A DNA stretch of 13,993 nucleotides from an uncultured Elusimicrobium sp. (lineage in GTDB: Bacteria; Elusimicrobiota; Elusimicrobia; Elusimicrobiales; Elusimicrobiaceae): the NCBI GenBank assembly GCA_946061795.1, contig CAMGSK010000022.1:1-13993 (forward strand), written 5' to 3'. The position numbers and the translations under genes were made by a program. This document shows, in pieces, positions 7,382-13,965 of this stretch. How positions within the stretch are numbered: position 1 is the first letter of the stretch; each line of letters starts with the position of its first letter. The notes below the pieces were generated by a model. The model was not told the origin of the DNA. It was given only the letters and a program-made list of their open reading frames with translations, and ran no database searches.

Positions 7382-8694
7382 CCGCCGGACAAAGAAAGAA
7401 CCTTTGGCCGCGCGCGGGACTGTGGCTGTTGTTTTTGGGTCCCTTTTTCTTCTTGACGTACGGCTGGGCGGCCGCCGCGGCCAAACAGGCGCAAACCGCC
7501 GAAATTTTCTTTGAATGGGAACGCGGCATTCCCTTTTGGTCTTGGACGATTGTCCCGTATTGGAGTTTGGACCTGCTGTACGCGCTCTCCCTCTTTCTTT
7601 GCACGTCGCGCAAAGAACTCCGCACGCATGCGCTGCGCCTGGCGGCCGCTTCCGCGGTTTGCTGTCTGTGCTTTGTTCTCTATCCGATGACTTTTTCTTT
7701 CGTCCGGCCGGAAAGCGGAGGAATTTTCGGAAGCCTGTTTTCCGCGCTGGAAACCTTTGACGCGCCGTACAATCAAGCTCCGTCTCTGCACATCGCGCTG
7801 GCGTGGATCGTATGGCTGAGATTCCGGGCGCACAGCCGGGGATGGACGGCGCGCCTGTGCGCCGGATGGTTTTTGCTGGTCGGCCTGTCCGTACTGACGA
7901 CGTGGCAGCACCATTTTATAGACGTTCCCTCCGGCCTTTGCGCCGGCCTGCTCATTACTTATTTTCTGCCCGTAAAAACCTATCCCCGAGCGCAAAAGCC
8001 CTTTGACCCGGCTAAATCTTTTAAACTCGCCCTCCTGTATGCGGCAGGAACCGCGTTGTTTGCCGCCGCGGCGTTTTGGCTGCAAGGCTGGGGTTGGATT
8101 CTCTGCTGGCCCGCTTTTGCGCTGGGCGCGGTGGCGGCGGGATACGCCGGACTCGGTCCGCGCGTCTTTCAAAAAGACGCAAAAGGCCGCGTTTCCCTCT
8201 CTTCTTTCATTTTATTGGCTCCGTACCGCTGGGCGGCCGCGCTATCCCGCCGGTATTTCACGCGCAAAACACCCCCCTTTGTCCAATTGGCCAAAAATTT
8301 GTATTTGGGTTCTTTTCCCGATGATGCAAAAAACTGGGACTGCCTGCTGGACCTGACGGGAGAATTTCCTTCTCCCAAAACGGGCGGCCATACGCTTTTG
8401 CGCGCGCTGCCGCGCATGGACCTGACGGCCCAGTCCCCACGCCAAATCAACCGGGCCGTACGCCTGCTCGGGCTGATGAGACGCCGGGGCAAGACGCTGG
8501 TATTCTGCGCGTTGGGGCTTTCGCGCTCGGCGGCCGTCGCCGCGGCCGCGCTGGCGGCGCAGCAAGACGGGCCGGATCTGAAAGACGCGCTGGAAACCGT
8601 CCGGCGGCTGCGCCCGCAATCGGTATGGGACGAGGCCCAAATCCGCAGTTTGTCAGCCTGGGAAAAAATTTATAGAATAAATAAAAATCACTAA
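7378..8694 (+). CDS. ynbD: PAP2 phosphatase fused to dual-specificity phosphatase, YnbD-like
   Basis: 438 residues (E. coli YnbD about 430). Residues 12-260 are a multi-span membrane PAP2 (lipid phosphate phosphatase) domain: the central motif PSLH at 135-138 and the last motif TTWQHHFIDVPSG at 174-186, with the nucleophilic His178 or His179 and Asp182. The first PAP2 motif is not clear. Residues about 298-435 are a cytosolic dual-specificity/tyrosine phosphatase domain: the P-loop C-A-L-G-L-S-R-S at 377-384 is the CX5R signature (Cys377, Arg383), with Asp348 in RMDLTAQSP as candidate general acid. The fusion suggests removal of phosphate from a phosphatidyl-X-phosphate or a soluble phosphorylated head group made with YnbA. 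The start overlaps the ynbC stop (ATGA) and lacks its own clear Shine-Dalgarno, implying translational coupling. Confidence 0.9.
   Translation: MTAGQRKNLWPRAGLWLLFLGPFFFLTYGWAAAAAKQAQTAEIFFEWERGIPFWSWTIVPYWSLDLLYALSLFLCTSRKELRTHALRLAAASAVCCLCFVLYPMTFSFVRPESGGIFGSLFSALETFDAPYNQAPSLHIALAWIVWLRFRAHSRGWTARLCAGWFLLVGLSVLTTWQHHFIDVPSGLCAGLLITYFLPVKTYPRAQKPFDPAKSFKLALLYAAGTALFAAAAFWLQGWGWILCWPAFALGAVAAGYAGLGPRVFQKDAKGRVSLSSFILLAPYRWAAALSRRYFTRKTPPFVQLAKNLYLGSFPDDAKNWDCLLDLTGEFPSPKTGGHTLLRALPRMDLTAQSPRQINRAVRLLGLMRRRGKTLVFCALGLSRSAAVAAAALAAQQDGPDLKDALETVRRLRPQSVWDEAQIRSLSAWEKIYRINKNH
8650..8678 (+). promoter_or_regulatory. Sigma70-like promoter inside the 3' end of ynbD
   Basis: TTGTCA (8650-8655), a 17-bp spacer and TAGAAT (8673-8678) give five of six consensus bases in each hexamer with optimal spacing. 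Transcription would start near 8685, leaving a leader of about 19 nt with AAGGAGAA (8693-8700) before the ATG at 8704. This would let the small membrane protein be expressed apart from the ynb genes. Confidence 0.6.
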
Positions 8695-8703
8695 GGAGAA
8701 TTT

Positions 8704-9171
8704 ATGGCAAAACAAGAGTTGGACAAAGCCGTTATGGAACACAATGTATCGGGCAAAGTGGTCAGCGCGTTTTTAAGCATCACGCCGCAGCTGTTGGTGG
8801 TTTCTCTGGTGGGATACGCCACGGCCATTACGGGTTTTAACTTTTTCTTTAATCCCAGCGTGCCGATGGACATTATCGGCGCGTGCATTATGGGGCTGGG
8901 CTCCGTTTTCGGCATGTGGACCATGTTTTTAAGCGTACACTTGTTTGTGGAAGGAAAACTTTTTGACGTGCTGTACGCCAACCCCCAGGACGCAAAAACG
9001 TTTGACGACGCCGTCCAGTTTTTCTGGAGCGCGCACCGCAAGGACCGCTCCCTGCAAAGCCGCTGGGAAGGCACGCGCAAAATTTATTTTCAAGCCATTG
9101 TATGCTGTCTGCTGCAATGGGGGCTGACGCTGGTCGGCTTTGCGCTGACGGCCGCCGCCATCCAACATTAA
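8704..9171 (+). CDS. Small membrane protein of unknown function within ynb-like cluster
   Basis: 155 residues; no family recognised. It has three likely membrane segments: about 20-45, 53-82 and 127-153. Between the second and third lies a soluble stretch (83-126) with EGKLFDVLYANPQDAKTFDDAVQ followed by a basic run, HRKDRSLQSRWEGTRK. A DAK..DDAV-type acidic/amphipathic loop facing the cytoplasm is plausible. The start has the best ribosome site in the window (AAGGAGAA, 8693-8700, 3 nt from the ATG; the GGAG core is 6 nt away). It sits 9 bp after ynbD, has its own promoter candidate, and is followed 11 bp later by a strong terminator, so it may be transcribed alone at a high level. E. coli ynbABCD has no equivalent that I know of. 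A role in membrane lipid organisation or as a partner of the transporter is speculation. Confidence 0.8.
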   Translation: MAKQELDKAVMEHNVSGKVVSAFLSITPQLLVVSLVGYATAITGFNFFFNPSVPMDIIGACIMGLGSVFGMWTMFLSVHLFVEGKLFDVLYANPQDAKTFDDAVQFFWSAHRKDRSLQSRWEGTRKIYFQAIVCCLLQWGLTLVGFALTAAAIQH

Positions 9172-9182
9172 TCTCTTCCATT

Positions 9183-9213
9183 ACCCGCCGCGTGCAGCGG
9201 CGGGTTTTTCTTT
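9183..9213 (+). terminator. Intrinsic terminator abutting the next start codon
   Basis: A perfect 9-bp GC-rich stem (9183-9191 with 9197-9205), a 5-nt loop, and the T-rich tail TTTTCTTT (9206-9213). The ATG of the MFS gene begins at the very next base, 9214. The 3' arm contains GGCGGG, the only purine-rich stretch that could serve as that gene's Shine-Dalgarno, so hairpin formation would both end transcription and hide the ribosome site. Confidence 0.85.
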
Positions 9214-10503
9214 ATGCGCAAATTATTCTCCGTTTTCTCGGACCGGGCGTTTTTCTGGGTTAATTTCACGCAGTTTTTTGATACGTTCAATAACAATTTT
9301 TTCCGTACGGCGCTGACCTCTTTCGTCATGTTTGAAATGACGGGCCTGACCCGGGAAACCAAATCCTTCGTGTCCGCCGCCGCGGTGGGGCTCCTGATGC
9401 TGCCGGCTTTTCTGTTCTCCGCTTTGGCCGGAGAACTGGCCGACAAATACGCAAAAAACCGCTTCATTCAAGTGCTTCGCTGGGCACAGCTGGCTTTTGT
9501 CCCCGCGGCCTGCCTGGGATTTTACTGGCAAAATTTACCGCTTTTGCTGACAGCGTTATTGGCCATGGGCACGGGCGGCTCCATGCTCAGCCCGGCCAAA
9601 TACGGCATTCTGCCCGAAATTCTGCCCAAAGAAAACTTGCTGGCGGCCAACGCTTTGATGCAGGCGGCGGTGTATCTGTCCATTTTGGGCGGCACGATTT
9701 TGGGCGGAATCATCTTTTCTTTTTCCCACGCCGCGCTGTACGCCGTTTTATGCGCGGCCGCTTTGGCCGCGACGGCGGGCTCCCTGCGCATTCCTGCCCA
9801 AAAACCCGCCGCGCCGGAAATCGCCGCGGACTGGAACTTTCTGCGCGGCGCGGTACGGGGCGCAGGCTTTGCCTGGCAAACGCCTTCTATCCGTCTGTGC
9901 GTATTGGCCATTTCCTGGTTTTGGCTGGGCGGAACGGTACTGCTGGCCCAAATCCCCACTTTCGTCACCTACGTTTTGAAGGGCAACGACGCGGTGTTTA
10001 CTTTCTTCATCGTTCTTTTTTCCGCCGGAGTGGGCGCAGGGTCTCTGCTGTGCCAAATTCTGCTGGGCGGACGGATTTCCGGCAAATACTGCGTGGCTTC
10101 TTTGGTCTTGTCTTCCGTCTTTTTGGCGGATTTAACATATCTGAGCCTCACGCCGTCCGCTGCGCCGGCCGCGGCGGGACTGGGCGCGTTTCTTTCTTCT
10201 TTTGCCGGGTTGCGGATTTCATTTGACCTGCTGGCGTTTGCCGCGTGCGGCGGCGTATATGTCGTACCGCTGACGGCGCTGCTGCAAGTGCTGGCCCGCC
10301 CGAAAGACCGGGCGCGCGTCATCGCCGCGAATAACATCGTCAATGCGCTGTTTATGGTGGCTGGGAGCGGCCTGTGCGCGGGAGCGTTGTGGCTGAAGCA
10401 GGACTCCTCCGCCGTTTTCGGCGTTTTGGCCGCGTTAAACCTGCCCGCCGCCGCGCTGCTGCATGTATTTTTAAAGAGGAATCTCTTATGTCCCCGGCCA
10501 TAA
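9214..10503 (+). CDS. MFS transporter of the LplT/Aas lysophospholipid-flippase type
   Basis: 429 residues with about 12 hydrophobic spans. The N-terminus FFWVNFTQFFDTFNNNFFRTAL (13-34) corresponds to the F-x-Q-F-x-x-(A/T)-F-N-(D/N)-N-x-F-(K/R)-x-A-L signature seen in E. coli LplT and in the MFS half of Aas-type fusions. LAGELADKYAKNR (71-83) is MFS motif A, and SPAKYGILPEILPKENLLAANAL (126-148) is another block conserved in this group. LplT moves lysophospholipids inward across the inner membrane for reacylation; this protein may do the same for a lysolipid produced by the neighbouring YnbC hydrolase domain. There is no acyltransferase domain attached and none elsewhere in the cluster. The start directly follows a terminator. 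It overlaps ynbB by 16 bp. Specificity is inferred only from family resemblance. Confidence 0.88.
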   Translation: MRKLFSVFSDRAFFWVNFTQFFDTFNNNFFRTALTSFVMFEMTGLTRETKSFVSAAAVGLLMLPAFLFSALAGELADKYAKNRFIQVLRWAQLAFVPAACLGFYWQNLPLLLTALLAMGTGGSMLSPAKYGILPEILPKENLLAANALMQAAVYLSILGGTILGGIIFSFSHAALYAVLCAAALAATAGSLRIPAQKPAAPEIAADWNFLRGAVRGAGFAWQTPSIRLCVLAISWFWLGGTVLLAQIPTFVTYVLKGNDAVFTFFIVLFSAGVGAGSLLCQILLGGRISGKYCVASLVLSSVFLADLTYLSLTPSAAPAAAGLGAFLSSFAGLRISFDLLAFAACGGVYVVPLTALLQVLARPKDRARVIAANNIVNALFMVAGSGLCAGALWLKQDSSAVFGVLAALNLPAAALLHVFLKRNLLCPRP

Positions 10504-11225
10504 CCCGCGGACTGGCGGTCATTTGGCTGCTGCTGGCGTTTGCCGCCGCGTGCGCGCGGTGGACGGCCAGACGGAGGCCTTCTCCGGAAAAAGCCCGTGT
10601 TCTGCTCCGTATTAAAACATGGGGAGGGATTATTTTGGTGTTTACGTCTCTTTTTGTTTTCCCCCCGTGGTGGAGTGCGGCGGTCTTTCTGGCCGTGGGA
10701 GGAACGGCGGCCGGAGAAATATACCGCCACATTTGGCGCCACCAAAACGGAGCGAGCGCGGCGTGCGCAGCATGGGCGGCGGTGGCGGGGTCTCTGATTT
10801 GCTGGCAGGCCGCATTCTTTTTGCCGGGCGGAAAAGAAGCCTTCTTTTTCTCCGTGTCGCTCTGTCAATTTAACGATATCACCCAATATCTCTGGGGAAA
10901 GGGCCTGGGCAAAACGCCCATCGCCCCGAAGGTCAGCCCGGGAAAAACTTGGGGCGGCTTCATCGGAGGCGTGTGCAGCAGTGCGGCGGCGGCTTTTTGG
11001 GTTGCGCCTTACTATACGCCGTTAAGCGGCTGGCAGGCCGCGTTGGCGGGCGCGGTGCTGGCCGCGTTGGGTCTGGCGGGAGATTTAAGCGTATCCGTTT
11101 TAAAAAGAAAAGCGGGAATCAAAGATATGGGGACCTGCCTGCCCGGACACGGAGGAATTTTGGACCGGATAGACAGCCTGTTATTCGCCGTTCCGCTGTT
11201 TTTGCTGATCACGCTTTGCTTTTGA
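10488..11225 (+). CDS. ynbB: Phosphatidate cytidylyltransferase (CDP-DAG synthase), YnbB-like
   Basis: 245 residues, membrane protein. It makes CDP-diacylglycerol from phosphatidate and CTP, the donor used by YnbA-type transferases. The complete CdsA signature is present near the C-terminus (206-231): S-V-L-K-R-x4-K-D-x-G-x2-L-P-G-H-G-G-I-L-D-R-I-D. Upstream are QFNDITQYLWGKGLGKTP (127-144) and PKVSPGKTWGG (147-157), also typical. About seven hydrophobic spans are visible. The ATG at 10488 is preferred because AGAGGA (10475-10480) precedes it; it starts inside the end of the MFS gene, implying coupling. It is shorter than E. coli YnbB (about 298 residues as I recall). Assignment to ynbB rather than the housekeeping cdsA rests on the neighbours; whether the genome has a second cdsA cannot be seen. 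Confidence 0.9.
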   Translation: MSPAITRGLAVIWLLLAFAAACARWTARRRPSPEKARVLLRIKTWGGIILVFTSLFVFPPWWSAAVFLAVGGTAAGEIYRHIWRHQNGASAACAAWAAVAGSLICWQAAFFLPGGKEAFFFSVSLCQFNDITQYLWGKGLGKTPIAPKVSPGKTWGGFIGGVCSSAAAAFWVAPYYTPLSGWQAALAGAVLAALGLAGDLSVSVLKRKAGIKDMGTCLPGHGGILDRIDSLLFAVPLFLLITLCF

Positions 11226-11263
11226 ACGCAAGCCACATTCTCCGCTTACACGGCAAAATGCAA

Positions 11264-11297
11264 AAACCCCGCACAAGGCGGGGTTTGTTTATTTTTT
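11264..11297. terminator. Bidirectional intrinsic terminator between ynbB and lpxK
   Basis: A perfect 9-bp stem (11264-11272 with 11278-11286) and a 5-nt loop. On the + strand it is followed by GTTTATTTTTT (11287-11297). On the - strand the reverse complement of the A-run at 11262-11266 supplies a T-tract. It lies between two convergent genes and can serve both; the lpxK stop codon (11291-11289) is just before the hairpin on the minus strand. Confidence 0.88.
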
Positions 11298-12389
11298 CAT
11301 TTGGGAAAACTTGGGGTAAAGAGCGTCGGTAAATTTGTTCAATTCTCCTTCGCCGCCGCGTATTTTGAGATTGACGGAGAGCACATAGACTCCCCCGCTC
11401 AAAATCTCGCGCCAGTTGTCGGGAAATTTCACGAAATCTTTAAACGTGGTAATCAGCGGCAGGCCGTTGCGTGTCTGCTCAAACGTGCGCAAGTGGTCTT
11501 GCGTATAATGTTCATGGTCCGGGAAACGCCACACTTGTTTCAGCTCCAGTCCCAAGCCCCGCAGCGTATTTTCAAACGTCTCCGGGTGGCCCAATGCGCT
11601 GAAACACGCGGCGGCGCCTTTAATTTGTTTCAAGTCCGTCTTTTGGCCTTTGCACACGTCAAAATAATATTCCGGCTCGTGCACGCTTTCCAAAATTTCC
11701 GCGCAGTCGTTGTATTCGCGGATTTTGTCTTTGATGTCTTCCAGTTCGCGCTCCGTCGCCTGGTCGCAATGCGTCAGCACAAACAAAGCTCCCCGCTTCA
11801 GCGCGCTCATCGGTTCGCGCAAATTGCCCAGCGGCAGCAAATGCCCGCCGCCGAACGGATTTTTGGCGTCAATTAAAATGATGTTGGCGTCGCGTTTGAG
11901 TTTATGGTGCTGGAGGCCGTCGTCAAGCAAAATAATTTGGCTCTTAAAGCGGCGCAAAGCTTCCGTGGCCGCGGCGGCGCGGTCCCGCCCGATGACGATG
12001 GGCACTTTGTATTGGTTCAACACGCGGCTCATCATGTACGGCTCGTCCCCGGCGCTGCGCCAGTCCGCGTCCGGGTTGTCAAACAGCACCACCACGTCGT
12101 CGGTTTTCTGCTGGCGTTTGTATCCGCGCGAAACGATGGCCACCCGCAGTCCTTCTTTGGCCAGCGCGGTGGCGGCCAGCAAAACGGCCGTGGTTTTGCC
12201 CGTGCCTCCGGCGGTAATGTTGCCTATGCACACCACGCGGGAATTGACGGATTTGGCGGTTTTCCAGCCGTTGTCGTAGCAAGCGCGGTCCAGCCATGCG
12301 CCGAAACCGTATATTTTACTGGCGGCATGCAGCACCGCCCGGCCCAAAAAATTGTTTTTCATTTTCTCCCGCAAAGCCAATGCGTCCAT
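11289..12389 (-). CDS. lpxK: Tetraacyldisaccharide 4'-kinase (lipid A 4'-kinase)
   Basis: 366 residues, slightly longer than most LpxK (about 330). LpxK phosphorylates the 4' position of the lipid A disaccharide precursor at the inner membrane. Visible motifs are a P-loop GNITAGGTGKTT (56-67), SRGYKR (87-92), SAGDEPYMM (112-120), the strongly conserved LLDDGLQHHKL (154-164), LPLGNLREP (185-193), and near the C-terminus FPDHEHYTQDHL and TTFKD. An N-terminal amphipathic/hydrophobic stretch (about 14-37) fits membrane association. The ATG at 12389 has AGAGGA (minus strand, 12402-12397) 7 nt upstream and a promoter candidate beyond it. It is divergent from the lpxL-type gene, so two lipid A steps are controlled from one 95-bp intergenic region. 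Confidence 0.95.
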   Translation of the reverse strand: MDALALREKMKNNFLGRAVLHAASKIYGFGAWLDRACYDNGWKTAKSVNSRVVCIGNITAGGTGKTTAVLLAATALAKEGLRVAIVSRGYKRQQKTDDVVVLFDNPDADWRSAGDEPYMMSRVLNQYKVPIVIGRDRAAAATEALRRFKSQIILLDDGLQHHKLKRDANIILIDAKNPFGGGHLLPLGNLREPMSALKRGALFVLTHCDQATERELEDIKDKIREYNDCAEILESVHEPEYYFDVCKGQKTDLKQIKGAAACFSALGHPETFENTLRGLGLELKQVWRFPDHEHYTQDHLRTFEQTRNGLPLITTFKDFVKFPDNWREILSGGVYVLSVNLKIRGGEGELNKFTDALYPKFSQMKK

Positions 12390-12419
12390 AAATCAGTCCT
12401 CTGCCTGTTAATTTGTTAT

Positions 12420-12428
12420 ATTTTAGCA
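12420..12428 (-). promoter_or_regulatory. Extended -10 promoter candidate for lpxK
   Basis: On the minus strand TGCTAAAAT (12428-12420) is an extended -10 element. Transcription would start near 12413, giving a leader of about 24 nt that includes the AGAGGA ribosome site. No convincing -35 is visible. It lies back to back with the lpxL extended -10. Confidence 0.45.
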
Positions 12429-12470
12429 TTTATTGCCGCGTCTTTACCTCTCCGTACGCGGAAAGAAAAT

Positions 12471-12479
12471 TGCTATAAT
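12471..12479 (+). promoter_or_regulatory. Extended -10 promoter for the lpxL-gmhB operon, leaderless candidate
   Basis: TGCTATAAT is a perfect extended -10 (TGnTATAAT). The ATG of the acyltransferase begins five bases later, at 12485, so the message would start within a base or two of the start codon. No -35 match is found at 16-18 bp. An in-frame TAA at 12476-12478 rules out any earlier start. Confidence 0.6.
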
Positions 12480-12484
12480 GGGGT

Positions 12485-13420
12485 ATGCGCTTTCAAAAAT
12501 CTCCTTCTTATTTTATCCAATACGCCGGCTTAAAAACCGCCTGCTTCTGTTTGCGTCTGCTGCCCTACCGGGCCGCCTGCGCGCTGGGCCGTTTTTGCAC
12601 CACCGCGGCCGCCGCGGTCATGAGCAAACGCTTTGAACGCAGCGTCCAAGACATCCAACGGGCCTTCCCGGACATGTCCCCCGCGCAAGCACGCCGGGCC
12701 GCCAAAGACTCTTGGCGCAACATGGGGCAAATTTTGGCCGAATTTATCAAGCTTTCATCCTATCCGCGCGAAAAGGTACTCCGCTTTGTAGAACTGCGCG
12801 GCATAGACAAGCTGCACCGCGCACAGGACAACACCGGCGGTATTATTCACATCGGGCATTTTACCAACTGGGAAGCCTTCGGGCTGGCCGCGTCGGCCGA
12901 CGGCATTTTCAGCGCGGTCATGGCCCAGCGGGTGGACAACCCGTACGTGGACGAAGAAACCAACCGCCTGCGCCATACCTTCGGCGGACAAACTTTTTAC
13001 AGCAATCACGACGCCAACCCTTTCTTTGCCTGCGTGCGCTGGCTCAAAAAAGGCAAGCTCATCGGCATTCTGACGGACCAAAACGTCGTGGCCAGTGAAA
13101 TTTTTATGCATTTCTTCGGCCGCCCGGCCGCCATCTCCCCCATTACGGCGCTGCTTTCCATTCGTCTGCAGGTGCCGGTGTTCCCGGTGGAGGTGACGCG
13201 CGAAAACGGCAAACTGGTCTGCACGGTGCACGACCCCGTCTTACCCCCCAAAGAATACAGCCAGGACAACATCCGCCTTTTCGTGCGCCGCTTGACCGAC
13301 ATTTACGAAGATTGGATACGCAAAAATCCGGGCAACTGGCTCTGGGCGCACAACCGCTGGAAACGCGAAGCCGAGGGAGCCAAATGGTTTGCGGAGCACC
13401 CCGAATGCACGATAAAATAA
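12485..13420 (+). CDS. lpxL: Lipid A late acyltransferase (LpxL/HtrB family)
   Basis: 311 residues, the family's usual length. LpxL/LpxM enzymes add secondary acyl chains to Kdo2-lipid IVA in the inner membrane. Visible: a hydrophobic N-terminus (about 14-46), the basic RFERSVQDIQRAFPDMS (49-65) typical of the family, the catalytic HX4E box HFTNWE (125-130), GILTDQN (194-200) and the C-terminal PGNWLWAHNRWKR (282-294). Which position it acylates (LpxL, LpxM or LpxP-like) cannot be told; gene symbol is by family. The start is bounded by an in-frame TAA 9 bp upstream, and the next Met (46) would remove the membrane segment, so ATG 12485 is nearly forced even without a Shine-Dalgarno. It overlaps gmhB by 16 bp and is divergent from lpxK. 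Confidence 0.9.
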   Translation: MRFQKSPSYFIQYAGLKTACFCLRLLPYRAACALGRFCTTAAAAVMSKRFERSVQDIQRAFPDMSPAQARRAAKDSWRNMGQILAEFIKLSSYPREKVLRFVELRGIDKLHRAQDNTGGIIHIGHFTNWEAFGLAASADGIFSAVMAQRVDNPYVDEETNRLRHTFGGQTFYSNHDANPFFACVRWLKKGKLIGILTDQNVVASEIFMHFFGRPAAISPITALLSIRLQVPVFPVEVTRENGKLVCTVHDPVLPPKEYSQDNIRLFVRRLTDIYEDWIRKNPGNWLWAHNRWKREAEGAKWFAEHPECTIK

Positions 13421-13965
13421 AAGCCGTGTTTTTTGACCGGGACGGCACCCTTATCCACGAAAAACCCGGCGTCTATCTCAGCGACCCCGCCGCCGTGCGT
13501 CTTTATGCGCCCGTCCCGTCCGCGCTCAAACGGCTGAAAGAAGCGGGATTTCACTTTTTCATCGTTTCCAACCAGTCCGGCATCGGACGCGGATATTTTA
13601 CCGAAAAAGAAGTAAACGCCGTTCACGCGCGCCTGCAAGAAATTTTAAAACCCGCCGTCATGGAAGAAATCGTTTTTTGCCCGCACGCGCCCGGTCAGGA
13701 TTGCGCCTGCCGCAAGCCCGGCACGCTGTTGGGCGAGCGGCTGATTGCCAAATACCACATAGACCCGGCGCATTCTTTTATGGTGGGCGACAAAAAAGCC
13801 GACGTGCTCTTCGGCCAAAAGCTGGGTTTACGCTCCGTGCTGGTGATGACGGCCAACGGAAAGAATCATTTGAAAAAATACGCGGATTTGCGGCCGGATT
13901 TCGTCGCACAAGACATGCGGGCCGCCGCCAGTTATATTTTGAAAGAGGACGGAAAGCATGAATAA
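13405..13965 (+). CDS. gmhB: D-glycero-D-manno-heptose-1,7-bisphosphate 7-phosphatase
   Basis: 186 residues, full length for GmhB. It removes the 7-phosphate during ADP-heptose synthesis for the LPS inner core (cytoplasm). HAD motifs: FFDRDGTLIHE (9-19, nucleophile Asp11 and acid Asp13), IVSNQSGIGRGYF (53-65) and MVGDKKADV (126-134). The zinc-binding insert that distinguishes GmhB is present: Cys92, His94, Cys100, Cys102, followed by RKPGTLL. The ATG at 13405 has GGAG at 13393-13396 and starts inside the end of the upstream acyltransferase, suggesting coupling. A related histidinol-phosphate phosphatase is the main alternative, but the LPS neighbours favour GmhB. The anomeric preference (alpha or beta) cannot be judged. 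Confidence 0.9.
   Translation: MHDKIKAVFFDRDGTLIHEKPGVYLSDPAAVRLYAPVPSALKRLKEAGFHFFIVSNQSGIGRGYFTEKEVNAVHARLQEILKPAVMEEIVFCPHAPGQDCACRKPGTLLGERLIAKYHIDPAHSFMVGDKKADVLFGQKLGLRSVLVMTANGKNHLKKYADLRPDFVAQDMRAAASYILKEDGKHE

Noticed and set aside
7177..8172. A 331-codon minus-strand frame across ynbC/ynbD
   Set aside because: Its composition (very rich in Arg, Gln, Lys) is typical of an antisense shadow, and the plus strand carries conserved methyltransferase and PAP2 motifs.
9969..10886. A 305-codon minus-strand frame across the MFS gene and ynbB
   Set aside because: It is low-complexity Arg/Pro/Ala-rich and antisense to two genes with firm signatures.
12452..12461. A small inverted repeat (tccg-tacg-cgga) between lpxK and lpxL as an operator
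   Set aside because: The arms are only 4 bp, and such repeats are expected by chance in this composition.
13672..13714. Short zinc loop in GmhB as an anomaly
   Set aside because: The loop between His94 and Cys100 is shorter than in E. coli GmhB, but short loops are common in the family, so it is not noteworthy.
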